A stretch of 64,000 nucleotides of DNA from Vibrio proteolyticus NBRC 13287 (GCF_000467125.1 NZ_BATJ01000004.1:186001-250000); one strand, 5' to 3'; shown: positions 1 to 10,161, counted from the first letter of the stretch. Program-made: numbers and translations. Notes: a model not told the origin generated them from the letters alone.

Positions 1-259
1 GTATTATTCTTTTTACTATTTTCAAACTATTACTGACAAGCTTATCATACCGTTGTATGCCTTCAGGCTTTTCGAGTAATGTTATTTTTGCTCCAGACTT
101 TCTTACTTTTTCATAATCACTGGGAGTATTATTGTCAGCAAGACCAAATATATGCACATCAAAACCATTTGATGCTATAGAGTCTGCTTCCTTCAAAATT
201 CTAGCATCTCGGATCACACTGTTGTAGGAAATAACACCTACACGCTTTGACTTACTCAT
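1..259 (-). CDS. Glycosyltransferase, N-terminal part (runs off the window)
   Basis: The ATG at 259 opens a reading frame that continues past position 1, so only about 86 residues are visible. They begin MSKSKRVGVISYNSVIRDAR and contain a Rossmann-like first strand, a following helix (ILKEADSIASNGFDVHIFGL) and the general look of the N-terminal half of a GT-B family 4 glycosyltransferase. The start overlaps the stop of the upstream membrane-protein gene by 8 bases, which suggests translational coupling in the same leftward O-antigen operon. A sugar transfer role in O-antigen or capsule assembly is inferred from context; donor and acceptor cannot be read. The catalytic half lies outside the window. 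Confidence 0.6.
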   Translation of the reverse strand, partial: MSKSKRVGVISYNSVIRDARILKEADSIASNGFDVHIFGLADNNTPSDYEKVRKSGAKITLLEKPEGIQRYDKLVSNSLKIVKRII

Positions 260-1250
260 CATCAATAAACTCAAATTTTTCGTTTTCTGTTGAACAATTA
301 CTTAATTTGCCATGCTCTAGCTCACGTCTAGTATTATTATATTCTAGAAATGAAGGATAATATCTTGACACTGCTGTAAATATCGAAGAAATATTGGCCA
401 GCTGCTTTACGGCAAAAAGTAATGTAATTAAATATATTATAAAAGTCTTGTTGTCTTGACCAATCCAGACAGGGTTATTAATTAGAACAATTAAAATCAA
501 TGAAGCTATGATAAGAATACTTAGCTTAATTTGCTCAGAGCGATTAAATCTTTTTAGTAGAAGATCTATTCTATACTGGTATACAGTTCCAACTCTTTTA
601 TTGCCATCTAATATTACATTCCTCAACTCATCGTTGTTGTCTTTAGCTGTTTTAAAGTAATATTTGGAAGCCATAGAGCTACTTCTAGACATAAAAAACA
701 AAAGCATTCCACCTACAACTGATAGAATTAAATATATTGTAAGTGTTACCGAGGTAGATATGCCTAAAAGAACTAAACTAAATACAACGAACCTTAATAT
801 TGGTGCAAAAGAATTACAGGTAATTCTTACTAAGGCCCCTAAATGTTGTAGTTTGTTAAGTAAAGGAACTAAATAAAGTGATGTTTTGTCTGATTTGGGA
901 ATTAAGTTAAGAATATTATTCGCGCAATTTACCTGTACAGACTTCCATAAACTAAAAGTCATAAAACATGATAGATAATGTAGTATTGAACTAATACACC
1001 ATATGGTAATACACACTGTCAGATAATAACTAAAGTTGAGACTCAAATTAAAATCATTAAGCCCTACAACTGTTTTTATCTTATTTATCAGTTCAGGGTG
1101 GCTATCACTGATAAGAATTAACGTCAGTCCTTCCAGAGCCGCCGATAGTGATACAAGAACTATAAATAGAAAGAATATTCCCTTAAACTTAAACAGAACC
1201 TCTTGGATAAACCACCGAAAAAAGACTTTGATATGATGAACTCTATCCAT
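252..1250 (-). CDS. ABC-transporter-like membrane protein without ATPase domain
   Basis: A 332-residue integral membrane protein. Hydrophobic segments lie near residues 22-45, 75-95, 150-170, 172-190 and 240-275, with a long polar stretch containing KYYFKTAKDNNDELRN after the fourth. This spacing resembles the transmembrane half of an exporter-type ABC protein (PglK/MsbA-like), but the protein ends at FEFIDDE without Walker A, signature or Walker B motifs. It sits between the aminotransferase gene and a glycosyltransferase in an AT-rich O-antigen operon, where a flippase (Wzx or ABC type) is expected. It might be a transporter half that pairs with a separate ATPase, a fragment of a once full-length ABC protein, or an unrelated membrane protein. 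Family assignment is tentative. Confidence 0.45.
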   Translation of the reverse strand: MDRVHHIKVFFRWFIQEVLFKFKGIFFLFIVLVSLSAALEGLTLILISDSHPELINKIKTVVGLNDFNLSLNFSYYLTVCITIWCISSILHYLSCFMTFSLWKSVQVNCANNILNLIPKSDKTSLYLVPLLNKLQHLGALVRITCNSFAPILRFVVFSLVLLGISTSVTLTIYLILSVVGGMLLFFMSRSSSMASKYYFKTAKDNNDELRNVILDGNKRVGTVYQYRIDLLLKRFNRSEQIKLSILIIASLILIVLINNPVWIGQDNKTFIIYLITLLFAVKQLANISSIFTAVSRYYPSFLEYNNTRRELEHGKLSNCSTENEKFEFIDDE

Positions 1251-1296
1251 TAAGACTCCACTTAATTCCAGAGTAGCATTGCTACTCTGGAATTTA

Positions 1297-2367
1297 CTAC
1301 ATGTAACCGTGCATCGGTAGGCTCAATACTGAAGAGGATAGCTTTTCCGCGACAGGAAAATCACCTTCTTGATATCCTAGATAACCAAAAGCGGTTTGCA
1401 AGTGCAGACACTTCTCATAATAAACCATCGTCGGAATACCTTGAGATTCAAACTCACTTCTGGCTTTCTCACGGTCTTCGACAATGATTGTATACTGTGC
1501 CCATGAACTCGTAAAACCATGGGGTGGCTTAGGCGTTTTGAATCTAGACGAAAGTTTTTCATCATAAGCAGTTGCTGCGAGATTACGATTGACTAGTTCC
1601 TGGGGAAACTCAGATAGCTTTTCTAAAAGAATAGCAGCCTGTATAGTGTCCAATCGACTATTCATCCCAATCTGAACATTGTCATATTTATCTTTGCCTT
1701 TTCCGTGAATTCTCAAGGAGCGAACTTTTTCAGCAAGGTGATCACTATCTGTAAAAATGGCCCCACCATCACCATAACAACCTAGAGGCTTCGCTGGAAA
1801 AAAGCTTGTAGTAGCAATATCACCAAAACTCCCGGCTTTCTTTCCTTCTATTGTTCCACCGAAACCTTGCGCGGCATCTTCAATGATTTTTAAGCCATAC
1901 TCTTCTGCGATTCTTTTAATTTCCACATAATCGGCAGGAAGGCCGAAAAGATCCACTGTAATAATAGCCTTGAGATTTAATACACCTTCAGACTTTACTT
2001 TCTCTATTTGCTGAACCAAACTTTTAGAGCAAATATTAAATGTATCTGAATCAGAGTCTACAAATACAGGAGTTGCCTTGGCATAAGCGATCGTTTCAGC
2101 AGTTGCAAAAAACGTAAACGTTGGACAAAATACTGCATCACCTTCACCTATATCCAATGCCATTAAAGCTAAACTGAGCGCATCTGTACCGTTAGCACAT
2201 GTTATTGCATGTTTAACTCCGACGTACTCTTGCAGCTTATCTTCAAGCTCAAAGACTTCCGGCCCCATAATATATTTCCCATGATTGAGAACATTATGAA
2301 TTCGTTGGTCTATCTTATTCTTCAAGTGTTTATACTGTGACTCTAAATCAATAAAATGCATATTCAT
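1297..2367 (-). CDS. wbpE: DegT/DnrJ/EryC1/StrS aminotransferase, WbpE type
   Basis: A 356-residue PLP-dependent sugar aminotransferase, normal length for the family. The N-terminal [16 protein letters not shown], the substrate-loop motif [12 protein letters not shown] (58-69), Asp164 in IIEDAAQ and the probable Schiff-base lysine Lys193 in [14 protein letters not shown] are all visible. In the WbpA-B-E-D pathway, WbpE transfers an amino group from glutamate to the 3-keto sugar made by WbpB, giving UDP-2-acetamido-3-amino-2,3-dideoxy-glucuronate. The gene overlaps the wbpD-like acetyltransferase gene by 4 bases, and the pathway's other enzymes lie directly upstream, which supports this role over other sugar aminotransferases. 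Confidence in the family is high; the exact substrate is inferred. Confidence 0.88.
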   Translation of the reverse strand: MNMHFIDLESQYKHLKNKIDQRIHNVLNHGKYIMGPEVFELEDKLQEYVGVKHAITCANGTDALSLALMALDIGEGDAVFCPTFTFFATAETIAYAKATPVFVDSDSDTFNICSKSLVQQIEKVKSEGVLNLKAIITVDLFGLPADYVEIKRIAEEYGLKIIEDAAQGFGGTIEGKKAGSFGDIATTSFFPAKPLGCYGDGGAIFTDSDHLAEKVRSLRIHGKGKDKYDNVQIGMNSRLDTIQAAILLEKLSEFPQELVNRNLAATAYDEKLSSRFKTPKPPHGFTSSWAQYTIIVEDREKARSEFESQGIPTMVYYEKCLHLQTAFGYLGYQEGDFPVAEKLSSSVLSLPMHGYM

Positions 2368-2954
2368 TCACTTCTATTGCTATTTCTGGTGATTTTACCA
2401 TCGTTCAATTTATAGACATCTTTTGTGTGGGGGCAAATATATTCACCATTTCCTTCTAAAGGTAGATCGATTTGCTCTCCATAGGCACTCATCCACCCAA
2501 TTTGACGAGCAGGAACTCCAACCACTAAAGCATATGCGTTAACACTTTTGTTAACAACAGAACCAGCACCAACAAAGGCAAACTCACCAATATTTACACC
2601 ACATACAATAGTACAGTTAGCACCTAGCGTGACACCTTTTTCAACGACAGTATCTTTATATTCATTCTTTCTTTCAATTAAAGAACGAGGATTATATACA
2701 TTAGTAAACACCATACTAGGGCCACAGAAGACGCCTTCTTTCAAAATCACATTATCATATACTGACACATTATTTTGAATTTTACAGTTCTTGCCAATTA
2801 CTGCTTTATTACCTACAAAAACATTCTGTCCTAGTGAGACGCCTTCGCCGATAATGGCACCAGAGCAAATATGAGCCCAATGCCAAACTCTACTATTTTC
2901 TCCAATGGATGCTCCATCATCAATAATTGCAGTTTCATGTTTAAAGTATGACAT
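2364..2954 (-). CDS. wbpD: UDP-3-amino-sugar N-acetyltransferase, WbpD/WlbB type
   Basis: A 196-residue left-handed beta-helix acyltransferase. Hexapeptide repeats run from about residue 8 to 155 (for example [43 protein letters not shown]). The loop [20 protein letters not shown] and the active-site HWAHI region match the WbpD/WlbB subfamily. The enzyme would acetylate the 3-amino group of UDP-GlcNAc3NA with acetyl-CoA, giving UDP-2,3-diacetamido-2,3-dideoxy-glucuronate. It overlaps the aminotransferase gene by 4 bases and follows the dehydrogenase gene, so substrate and product enzymes are neighbours. The C-terminal extension ([20 protein letters not shown]) is typical of this subfamily. 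Confidence 0.88.
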   Translation of the reverse strand: MSYFKHETAIIDDGASIGENSRVWHWAHICSGAIIGEGVSLGQNVFVGNKAVIGKNCKIQNNVSVYDNVILKEGVFCGPSMVFTNVYNPRSLIERKNEYKDTVVEKGVTLGANCTIVCGVNIGEFAFVGAGSVVNKSVNAYALVVGVPARQIGWMSAYGEQIDLPLEGNGEYICPHTKDVYKLNDGKITRNSNRSE

Positions 2955-3033
2955 ACTTAAAGATTCCTGGTTTTTTGCTAAAAGGTATAACTAGAAAGAG
3001 AGGAGAACGTATTATTCTCCTCTATATTATTCA

Positions 3034-4308
3034 TTATAATCGGATATCAGCCTGATCTTTAGGCAAAACGTGCTTAACATCATAGATGACATGCTCATTT
3101 TTTCCGAGACTTCTCAAGAAATCACTTCCCATCTCTTTTGTCTCTGTATGATCAACAGCTAGTATAATTGCATCATAAGTATTTTTAACAAGATTTTCCG
3201 TTAACTCTATACCGTACTCTGAAAGAACTTCTTCTTTAGATGCCCAATTATCATAAACGTCAACCGACATATTAAAGTCTTTTAGCTCTTTGTAGATGTC
3301 GATTATTTTTGTATTTCGTACATCAGGACAATCACCTTTAAAGGTGAATCCCATAATCAATATTTTGGCTTCGTCAATATGGATTTTTTTACTGGCTAAC
3401 TTTTTAACAAGCTGTGTAGCCACATATTCTCCCATACCATCATTAATTCTTCGGCCCGCCAAAATCACTTCAGGTCGATACCCGACTTCTTGCGCCTTGT
3501 GTGTTAAATAGTATGGATCCACACTAATACAGTGCCCACCTACAAGTCCTGGTTTAAATGGCAAGAAATTCCATTTAGTACCAGCAGCCTTCAATACTTC
3601 TTCTGTATCAATGTTTAATTTATTAAATATCTTTGCAAATTCATTGATAATGGCAATATTTAAATCACGTTGAGTATTTTCAATTACCTTTGCAGCTTCT
3701 GCTACTTTAATTGACGAGGCTTTATGTGTACCCGCATCAACTATTGAGTCATAAACCGAATTAACAAAGTCTGCGGTTTCTTCTGTTGACCCCGAAGTGA
3801 TTTTCATTATTGTAGTTAAACGATTAACTTTATCTCCAGGGTTAATACGCTCAGGGCTATAACCAGCAAAGAAATCCGTATTAAATGAAAGGCCTGATAA
3901 CTTCTCGATAATAGGGATACAGACTTCTTCAGTTGCTCCAGGATAAACCGTAGATTCAAAAACAACCACATCTCCCTTAGAGATAACTTTTGAAATAGCT
4001 TCAGAAGCTTTTTTTAATGGTGTTAGATCTGGTGTATTGTCTTCTGTTATTGGTGTTGGTACAGTCACCACATAAAAGTTACAATCTTTTATGTCTGCAA
4101 GTTCACATGTATAACTTAACAAAGGTGCGCTTTCTAATTCTTGCTGAGAGCACTCTAAAGTACTATCCACTCCTTGTTGTAATTCAACGACTCGTTCATT
4201 ATTGATATCGAAGCCTATAGTCTTATATTTTTTTCCAAATTCAACAGCAAGTGGTAATCCAACATAACCTAAACCAATAATACCAATATTTAGATTTTCC
4301 AATTTCAT
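3034..4308 (-). CDS. wbpA: UDP-HexNAc 6-dehydrogenase, WbpA/TviB type
   Basis: A 424-residue nucleotide-sugar dehydrogenase. It has the N-terminal NAD-binding [10 protein letters not shown] (12-21), the central [11 protein letters not shown] segment, the catalytic cysteine Cys260 in [15 protein letters not shown] and the C-terminal [14 protein letters not shown]. It oxidises C6 of a UDP-N-acetylhexosamine to the uronate in two NAD-dependent steps. The TviB/WbpA branch, rather than UDP-glucose dehydrogenase, is indicated by length and by the [12 protein letters not shown] loop. With WbpB, WbpD and WbpE neighbours, the likely substrate is UDP-GlcNAc as the first step to UDP-GlcNAc3NAcA. It lies 16 bases downstream of the oxidoreductase gene on the same strand. 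Confidence 0.88.
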   Translation of the reverse strand: MKLENLNIGIIGLGYVGLPLAVEFGKKYKTIGFDINNERVVELQQGVDSTLECSQQELESAPLLSYTCELADIKDCNFYVVTVPTPITEDNTPDLTPLKKASEAISKVISKGDVVVFESTVYPGATEEVCIPIIEKLSGLSFNTDFFAGYSPERINPGDKVNRLTTIMKITSGSTEETADFVNSVYDSIVDAGTHKASSIKVAEAAKVIENTQRDLNIAIINEFAKIFNKLNIDTEEVLKAAGTKWNFLPFKPGLVGGHCISVDPYYLTHKAQEVGYRPEVILAGRRINDGMGEYVATQLVKKLASKKIHIDEAKILIMGFTFKGDCPDVRNTKIIDIYKELKDFNMSVDVYDNWASKEEVLSEYGIELTENLVKNTYDAIILAVDHTETKEMGSDFLRSLGKNEHVIYDVKHVLPKDQADIRL

Positions 4309-4324
4309 TTTATTTTCCGAACAG

Positions 4325-5365
4325 TTATAAATTTAACGGCAAACCAATTTCTTTATTATCTCGAGCCGAACGGTACGTACTTATTAGCAATTCGAGAGAT
4401 TTAAGTCCTTCCCGACCATCAGTTTCAGGATCTGCTTTACCTCGAAGAACATCTGCCACATTTTGGAAATAAGGTGGATGGCCAAAACCATATACAGAAG
4501 TTGTTTGATAGTTGGCGCTGTCGATTTCTGAGTCATAATCTCTTGAATCTTCAAAAGTCCATTCTTGAATCTCATTCACGGCCACACCGCCAATACGAAC
4601 AGTACCTTTTTCGCCAAGAATTGTAATAGAGCCTTCGAGATTCTTCGGATATGTGCACATAGTGACAGCCATAGAGCCAAGCGCTCCATTTCGCCACTTG
4701 ATGTTCACAACACCTGTATCTTCAACTTCAATGTCACGATGAGTTGATGTCATAGCGTGTATCGTTTCTACAGGCCCTATCAACCAATGCATTAAATCCA
4801 CATAATGAGTCGCTTGATTCATGAAAGCTCCGCCATCCATGTCCCAAGTACCAGACCACTTAGCCCTGTCATAGTATTCTTGTGGGCGGGTCCAAAATAC
4901 ATTTAAATGCGCCATATATATTTGACCGAAACGCTTTTCGTCAACAGCACGCTTTAGCAACTGTAACGTAGAGTTTCGACGATTTTGCTTGACCACAAAA
5001 AGTCGAACGTTGGCTTCATCACAAGCCTTCACCATTGCTAAACCATCTTCCCATTTGGTTGCCATTGGCTTTTCGGTAATAACATGGATATTTGCTTTGG
5101 CCGCTTTTATTGCTTGCGAAGAGTGCAAACCGCTGGGCGTACACAATGTAACCAAATCCAACTCTTCATTAGACAGTAAGTCATCAATGGAGCTATATCC
5201 TGGTACACCATACTGGGCCTTATGAGCATCCAATACTTCGTCATTATTGTCGCAAACAGCCACTAATTCGTATTCGTCACTGAGTTGTTCGATAGATCCG
5301 AAATGGTTTTTGGATATTCTGCCGCAGCCGACAACAGCAATTCTAATTTTTTTGTCAATGGTCAT
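4325..5365 (-). CDS. wbpB: Gfo/Idh/MocA oxidoreductase, WbpB/WlbA type
   Basis: A 346-residue NAD-dependent oxidoreductase. The Rossmann motif [12 protein letters not shown] (11-22), the family EKP motif (98-100) and the substrate-domain stretch [18 protein letters not shown] are clear. WbpB/WlbA oxidises C3 of UDP-GlcNAcA to the 3-keto sugar that WbpE then aminates; members recycle their NADH through 2-oxoglutarate. It is the first gene of the leftward operon, preceded by a leader of about 395 bases with an exact ops element, so transcription probably depends on RfaH. Base composition is AT-rich compared with hldD across the intergenic region, consistent with an exchangeable O-antigen locus. 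Confidence 0.87.
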   Translation of the reverse strand: MTIDKKIRIAVVGCGRISKNHFGSIEQLSDEYELVAVCDNNDEVLDAHKAQYGVPGYSSIDDLLSNEELDLVTLCTPSGLHSSQAIKAAKANIHVITEKPMATKWEDGLAMVKACDEANVRLFVVKQNRRNSTLQLLKRAVDEKRFGQIYMAHLNVFWTRPQEYYDRAKWSGTWDMDGGAFMNQATHYVDLMHWLIGPVETIHAMTSTHRDIEVEDTGVVNIKWRNGALGSMAVTMCTYPKNLEGSITILGEKGTVRIGGVAVNEIQEWTFEDSRDYDSEIDSANYQTTSVYGFGHPPYFQNVADVLRGKADPETDGREGLKSLELLISTYRSARDNKEIGLPLNL

Positions 5366-5760
5366 ATGATTTACTTCTTGTGAGATTAAGTCTTCTAGCG
5401 AGCCAAATATAGTTTAAAGGCGTTATCATAACGATGCGCCTTGCATAAAAGTCGGACTCTGATCAAAGTACCGACTAACTCGTCGGTATTGCATATACTA
5501 CTTCCGACCAAACACAGCATACTTTTTTGGCACGCTACCGCCCTTGAGTGAAGCTCTCAATTGCATAGTTTATCGGGTACACGTTGCTACAACGTCTGTA
5601 TAAAAAATCGCTGAATTCTACATCAAACAGGGCAAAAACGCTAACAGGAATCAAGGGGAGATCCCTCCATTTTACCAAGTCAATAGAGCGTGCAATCATA
5701 GAGTGATATACTCTTGATATAAAAATCTGAACTTGATAATGAACATTTAGAGGACTAAAG
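5366..5760. promoter_or_regulatory. Divergent leader between O-antigen operon and hldD
   Basis: This 395-base region holds no gene I can support. On the minus strand it carries the ops/JUMPstart-type element described separately. On the plus strand, a TTGATA (5714-5719) and TAATGA (5737-5742) separated by 17 bases are a weak candidate hldD promoter, and AGAGGA at about 5750 is a good ribosome binding site for hldD. Composition is intermediate between the AT-rich operon to the left and the core to the right. Confidence 0.6.
5530..5542 (-). promoter_or_regulatory. ops element (RfaH recruitment site)
   Basis: Read on the minus strand this is GGCGGTAGCGTGC, matching the ops core (GGCGGTAG followed by CGTG) that pauses RNA polymerase and recruits RfaH. 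The bases just upstream (GAGAGCTTCACTCAAGG) resemble the 5' part of a JUMPstart sequence. It lies about 165 bases ahead of the wbpB-type start, inside the expected untranslated leader. RfaH would suppress polarity across the long leftward operon; this is known for ops-bearing O-antigen operons and inferred here. Confidence 0.85.
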
Positions 5761-6705
5761 ATGATCATCGTAACTGGCGGCGCTGGCATGATCGGCAGCA
5801 ACATTGTAAAAGCGCTCAATGAGCAAGGCATAAACGACATTTTGGTTGTCGACAACCTGAAAAATGGCCGCAAGTTCCAAAATCTGGTGGATCTCGACAT
5901 TGCTGACTACATGGACCGCGATGACTTTCTGACTCAAGTTATGGCAGGAGACGATTTCGGCCCGATCGAAGCCGTTTTCCACGAAGGTGCCTGCTCAGCG
6001 ACGACTGAGTGGGATGGTAAGTACATGATGCTCAACAACTATGAATATTCCAAAGAGCTGCTGCATTACTGCCTAGATCGAGAAATTCCATTTTTGTATG
6101 CTTCGTCTGCAGCAACCTACGGTGAAACAGATACCTTTATTGAAGAGCCTGAATATGAAGGCGCCTTGAATGTCTATGGCTACTCTAAACAGCAATTTGA
6201 CAACTATGTCCGTCGTATCTGGCAAGATGCGCAAGAACACGGTGAAACCTTGTCTCAAATTACTGGTTTCCGTTATTTTAACGTGTACGGCCCGCGCGAA
6301 CAGCACAAAGGCTCGATGGCCTCTGTCGCTTTTCACTTCAACAACCAAATGAATGCTGGTGAAAACCCGAAATTGTTTGAAGGCAGCCAACAGTTTAAAC
6401 GGGATTTTGTCTATGTCGGAGATGTCGCCGCGGTCAATCTTTGGTTCATGCAAAATGGTGTGTCGGGCATTTTTAATTTAGGCACGGGAAACGCAGAGTC
6501 TTTTGAAGAGGTTGCGAAAGCGGTAATCGCCTTCCATGGCAAAGGTCAGGTAGAAACCATCCCTTTCCCTGAACACCTTAAGGGCGCGTATCAAGCGTAT
6601 ACTCAGGCAGATCTAAGTAAACTGCGGACAACAGGCTGCGATCACCAGTTTAAGACTGTTGCTCAAGGTGTAGCTGAGTATATGTTACTGATTAACAAAA
6701 AATAA
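5761..6705 (+). CDS. hldD: ADP-L-glycero-D-manno-heptose 6-epimerase
   Basis: A 314-residue extended short-chain dehydrogenase. The N-terminal [20 protein letters not shown] is the diagnostic HldD glycine motif. The catalytic YGYSKQQFD (Tyr-x3-Lys), [11 protein letters not shown] and C-terminal segments are those of the family. It converts ADP-D-glycero-D-manno-heptose to the L-glycero form used for the LPS inner core. In Vibrio the hldD (gmhD) gene commonly marks one border of the O-antigen locus, which matches its position here. A strong AGAGGA precedes the ATG. The stop codon is buried in a 12-bp stem-loop. Confidence 0.96.
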   Translation: MIIVTGGAGMIGSNIVKALNEQGINDILVVDNLKNGRKFQNLVDLDIADYMDRDDFLTQVMAGDDFGPIEAVFHEGACSATTEWDGKYMMLNNYEYSKELLHYCLDREIPFLYASSAATYGETDTFIEEPEYEGALNVYGYSKQQFDNYVRRIWQDAQEHGETLSQITGFRYFNVYGPREQHKGSMASVAFHFNNQMNAGENPKLFEGSQQFKRDFVYVGDVAAVNLWFMQNGVSGIFNLGTGNAESFEEVAKAVIAFHGKGQVETIPFPEHLKGAYQAYTQADLSKLRTTGCDHQFKTVAQGVAEYMLLINKK

Positions 6706-6734
6706 GGTTATGGAAATATAAATTCCATAACCTT
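6704..6734 (+). terminator. Stem-loop at the hldD stop codon
   Basis: AAGGTTATGGAA (6704-6715) pairs perfectly with TTCCATAACCTT (6723-6734) around a 7-base loop. The stem begins within the hldD stop codon. There is no T-run after it, so it may be a weak terminator or an mRNA 3'-end protecting structure ahead of ugd. Confidence 0.5.
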
Positions 6735-6778
6735 TCGATATGATTTACTAACAAAGATTTTACTGGTTGGAGTGTACT

Positions 6779-7945
6779 TTGAAAATTGCAGTTGCGGGAA
6801 CGGGATACGTCGGCTTATCTAACGCCATGCTATTGGCTCAACATAACGAAGTCGTAGCGGTCGACATTATCGAAGAAAAAGTGAACATGTTGAACCACAA
6901 GCAATCACCTATCGTCGATAGTGAAATTGAAGATTTTTTGGCGAATAAGTCACTCAACTTTACGGCGACATTAGATAAAGCAGAAGCCTACCAAGGTGCA
7001 GACTACGTCATCATCGCCACTCCAACCGACTATGATCCTCAAACGAACTATTTTAATACCTCTTCAGTAGAAGCGGTGATTAAGGAAGTGATAAGTATCA
7101 ACCCAACGGCGGTAATGGTCATAAAATCGACTATTCCTGTAGGGTACACCGAGCGAGTCAAAGCCGAAATGGGTTGCGACAATATCATATTTTCTCCCGA
7201 GTTCTTGCGTGAAGGTAAAGCATTGTACGACAACCTTTATCCTTCACGCATTATTGTCGGTGAGCAAAGCGAACGCGCGACTACGTTTGCTCAGCTGTTG
7301 GTTGAAGGCGCTGAAAAGCTAGATATCCCGGTACTATTTACCAATTCAACTGAAGCTGAGGCAGTTAAGCTGTTCTCCAACACTTATCTGGCAATGCGAG
7401 TTGCTTACTTTAATGAGCTGGACTCCTATGCCGAGGCACACGGATTAAGCTCTCGCCAGATTATCGAAGGGGTCAGTCTGGACCCGCGTATTGGTGATCA
7501 CTACAACAACCCCTCCTTTGGATACGGCGGTTACTGTTTGCCAAAAGACACCAAGCAGCTTCTGGCCAACTACGAAGACGTGCCGAATAACATTATTGGC
7601 GCAATTGTGGACGCCAACCGTACCCGTAAAGACTTTGTCGCTGACTCGATCTTAAAACGCAGCCCAAAAGTGGTGGGTATTTATCGCCTGATTATGAAGT
7701 CCGGTTCCGACAACTTCCGCGCCTCTTCCATTCAGGGCATCATGAAGCGTCTGAAGGCCAAAGGCGTTGAAGTGATTGTGTATGAACCGGTGTTGAAAGA
7801 AGACCATTTCTTTAACTCACGAGTCATCACCGACTTGGAAGCGTTTAAACACGAGGCCGACGTGATCGTTTCTAACCGAATGGCGGAAGAACTGAGTAAT
7901 GTCTCCGAGAAGGTCTATACCCGCGACTTATTCGGTAGTGACTAA
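6779..7945 (+). CDS. ugd: UDP-glucose 6-dehydrogenase
   Basis: A 388-residue UDP-glucose dehydrogenase. The best start is the TTG at 6779 ([13 protein letters not shown]), because GGAG at about 6769 is well placed for it; an in-frame TTG at 6767 would add four residues. The NAD-binding [18 protein letters not shown], the SPEFLREG substrate motif and the catalytic cysteine (about residue 253) in [16 protein letters not shown] are present. It makes UDP-glucuronate for polysaccharide or LPS modification. It is distinct from the WbpA-type enzyme at 3034-4308. The UDP-glucuronate epimerase at 22709 could use its product. A terminator follows directly. Confidence 0.93.
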   Translation: MKIAVAGTGYVGLSNAMLLAQHNEVVAVDIIEEKVNMLNHKQSPIVDSEIEDFLANKSLNFTATLDKAEAYQGADYVIIATPTDYDPQTNYFNTSSVEAVIKEVISINPTAVMVIKSTIPVGYTERVKAEMGCDNIIFSPEFLREGKALYDNLYPSRIIVGEQSERATTFAQLLVEGAEKLDIPVLFTNSTEAEAVKLFSNTYLAMRVAYFNELDSYAEAHGLSSRQIIEGVSLDPRIGDHYNNPSFGYGGYCLPKDTKQLLANYEDVPNNIIGAIVDANRTRKDFVADSILKRSPKVVGIYRLIMKSGSDNFRASSIQGIMKRLKAKGVEVIVYEPVLKEDHFFNSRVITDLEAFKHEADVIVSNRMAEELSNVSEKVYTRDLFGSD

Positions 7946-7970
7946 GCCTAACATTCTACAGAGACTCTAC

Positions 7971-8000
7971 ACATGCCGGCGCCCTCGTCGGCATGTTTTT
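7971..8000 (+). terminator. Intrinsic terminator after ugd
   Basis: ACATGCCG (7971-7978) and CGGCATGT (7989-7996) form an 8-bp stem with a 10-base loop followed by a run of T. It separates ugd from the lipid A acyltransferase gene. Confidence 0.8.
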
Positions 8001-8096
8001 ATGTCCGCTAGGAAGCACAAATAAAAAGCTGTTATACTCAGCCTCAATTAACCAGAGATTACTCTTCACGCCCTTAATCCATCTGTCGAGATCTTT

Positions 8097-9083
8097 ATGT
8101 CTTCTTCTCCACGTAACGACTTTGATCCTCTAGCGTACCACCCGCGTTTCGAATGGCACTTTCTGTCACCGAAATATTGGGGAACCTGGTTACTCGTCAT
8201 CTCGTGTATTCCACTGGCGCTTTTGCCTCACAAACTGCGTTACTGGCTGTCAGCACGAGTTGCCCAGCTCTTGGTATCCAAACGCAAAGGCACCACGCTC
8301 AACGCCTGGGTCAATCTGGAGCTGTGCTTTCCGGAAAAATCAGAGCAAGAACGCGAAGCTATTCTACTGGAAACTCTCACCACCGCTGGCGTTTTTCTTA
8401 CCGGGTTCGGCCGCCTCACATTACGAGGAAAAACGTGGCTCAATAAACAATGTGAGATCCGCGGCTTAGAGAACATCAAGAATCAAATAGACAACGGTCA
8501 GAACGCCATTCTACTGGTGCCGCACACTTGGGCAATTGATATTCCAGCGATTTTGCTCGCCTCAAAAGGTATGCCCGTGTCTGCGATGGCCAAAAAGCAG
8601 AGCAATGACGTGCTCGACTGGTTAATGCACCGTCAACGCGTGCAGTATGGCGGACGCGTGTATGAGCGCAGTGGCGGTGTTAAACCGTTTATCAAGTCCG
8701 TCCGGGATGGTTACTTAGGCTATTATCTTCCCGATCAGGATCACGGACCAGAACACAGTATCTTTGTCGATTTCTTTGCTGCAACTAAGGCAACACTACC
8801 AGGGTTGGGCAAACTGGCGAAGGTCAGCCGCGCGGTGATTATTCCGGTGTATGCCATGATTGATGCAAAAAGTGGCAAATACATCGTTGATATCCACCCT
8901 GCGTTTGAGCAGTTCCCGACCAGCAGCGAAGCTGAAGATGCCCGCATGATGAATGCGTTTATTGAACAGCGGGCAGGGCAATATCCAGAACAATACATGT
9001 GGATTTTGAAGTTACTCAAAACCCAACCCGATGGCGTTAATTACTATCGATTAGCCAAACAAAAGCAAAAACAAGCAGGCTAA
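8097..9083 (+). CDS. Lipid A secondary acyltransferase, LpxM family
   Basis: A 328-residue LpxL/LpxM-family acyltransferase. The catalytic motif is HTWAIDIPA (His-x4-Asp) at about residues 142-150; GYYLPDQDHGPEHS and the C-terminal PEQYMWILKLLKTQP are closest in character to LpxM (MsbB). It has an N-terminal hydrophobic helix (WLLVISCIPLALLP) that would anchor it at the cytoplasmic face of the inner membrane, where it adds a secondary acyl chain to Kdo2-lipid A. Vibrio cholerae uses LpxN, an LpxM-related enzyme adding a 3-hydroxy chain, so lpxM or lpxN would both fit and I leave the symbol open. A second, LpxL-type enzyme lies at 30831-31781. Confidence 0.88.
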   Translation: MSSSPRNDFDPLAYHPRFEWHFLSPKYWGTWLLVISCIPLALLPHKLRYWLSARVAQLLVSKRKGTTLNAWVNLELCFPEKSEQEREAILLETLTTAGVFLTGFGRLTLRGKTWLNKQCEIRGLENIKNQIDNGQNAILLVPHTWAIDIPAILLASKGMPVSAMAKKQSNDVLDWLMHRQRVQYGGRVYERSGGVKPFIKSVRDGYLGYYLPDQDHGPEHSIFVDFFAATKATLPGLGKLAKVSRAVIIPVYAMIDAKSGKYIVDIHPAFEQFPTSSEAEDARMMNAFIEQRAGQYPEQYMWILKLLKTQPDGVNYYRLAKQKQKQAG

Positions 9084-9105
9084 ACCAGAAACCGTATCGA
9101 GAACG

Positions 9106-10161
9106 ATGGAAGCAATGGAAAAAACACTGATTATCGGCCCCTCCTGGGTTGGCGACATGGTGATGTCACAGGCACTGTACAAGCGCCTTAAAGAGCTCTA
9201 TCCAGAGATGCAAATTGACGTGCTGGCGCCAGGTTGGTGTAAGCCTATTTTGGAGCGCATGCCCGAAGTCACTCACGCGATAGAGATGCCAGTTGGTCAC
9301 GGTGAGTTCAATTGGAAAGCGCGCCGTGCGCTGGGTAAACAGCTGGCCAAGCAACACTATGATCACGCCTACATTCTGCCTAATTCGGCGAAATCTGCCT
9401 TGATCCCCTGGTTTGCAGGCATCCCAAAACGCACCGGCTGGAAAGGTGAACTAAGGTACGGTTTGCTCAACGATCTGCGTCCAAATAAAAAAGACTTTCA
9501 ATTTATGGTCGAGCGCTATGTCGCACTGGCGCACCCCAAAAAAGAGATGACAGATTCCACTTCGCTGGGTGGGTTAAATACACTACCAAAACCCCAACTG
9601 GCGATCGATGCTGAGGTTCAGCAAGCTACATTAGATAAATTTGGTTTAAACAAACTAACCTCGGTTATTGGCTTGTGCCCAGGTGCCGAATTCGGACCAG
9701 CAAAACAATGGCCGGTGGAACATTACGCTCAGGTTGCAGCATACGCAGCGAAACACGGTCAGCAAATTTGGCTCTTTGGCTCAGCCAAAGATCAACCGAC
9801 CTGTGATGCCATCCAGCAGAGCATGCCGGTTAAATACCATTCCCAAGTACATAATTTGGCGGGGAGCACCAATCTCATTGAAGCGGTCGACCTGCTCGCA
9901 GCTTGTGATACGGTCATCAGTAATGATTCTGGTCTGATGCACGTCGCGGCTGCGGTCGGGTGCCATGTGATCGGCGTTTATGGCTCAACGTCGCCCGATT
10001 ACACCCCGCCGCTGTCGGATAAAGTCGATATTGTCAGTACCAATATTGAATGTCGCCCCTGCTTTAAACGCGAATGTCCGCTCGGCCATTTGAAATGTTT
10101 GAAAGATTTATCACCACAGCGTGTGATTGAGCACTTACCCGCGAATAAAACAAGTTCATGA
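9106..10161 (+). CDS. waaF: ADP-heptose:LPS heptosyltransferase II
   Basis: A 351-residue GT9 glycosyltransferase. The N-terminal MEKTLIIGPSWVGDMVMSQ, the KQWPVEHYA segment, SNDSGLMHVAAAVG and the CRPCFKRECPLGHLKC cysteine cluster near the C-terminus identify WaaF. It adds the second L,D-heptose of the inner core at the cytoplasmic membrane. Two ATGs (9106 and 9115) are possible; family members usually begin at the second, but neither has a strong ribosome binding site. It overlaps waaA by four bases (ATGA), so the two are translationally coupled. Confidence 0.95.
   Translation: MEAMEKTLIIGPSWVGDMVMSQALYKRLKELYPEMQIDVLAPGWCKPILERMPEVTHAIEMPVGHGEFNWKARRALGKQLAKQHYDHAYILPNSAKSALIPWFAGIPKRTGWKGELRYGLLNDLRPNKKDFQFMVERYVALAHPKKEMTDSTSLGGLNTLPKPQLAIDAEVQQATLDKFGLNKLTSVIGLCPGAEFGPAKQWPVEHYAQVAAYAAKHGQQIWLFGSAKDQPTCDAIQQSMPVKYHSQVHNLAGSTNLIEAVDLLAACDTVISNDSGLMHVAAAVGCHVIGVYGSTSPDYTPPLSDKVDIVSTNIECRPCFKRECPLGHLKCLKDLSPQRVIEHLPANKTSS

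Noticed and set aside
6767..6778. Upstream TTG start for ugd
   Set aside because: GGAG at about 6769 is placed for the TTG at 6779, and the family begins at [12 protein letters not shown].
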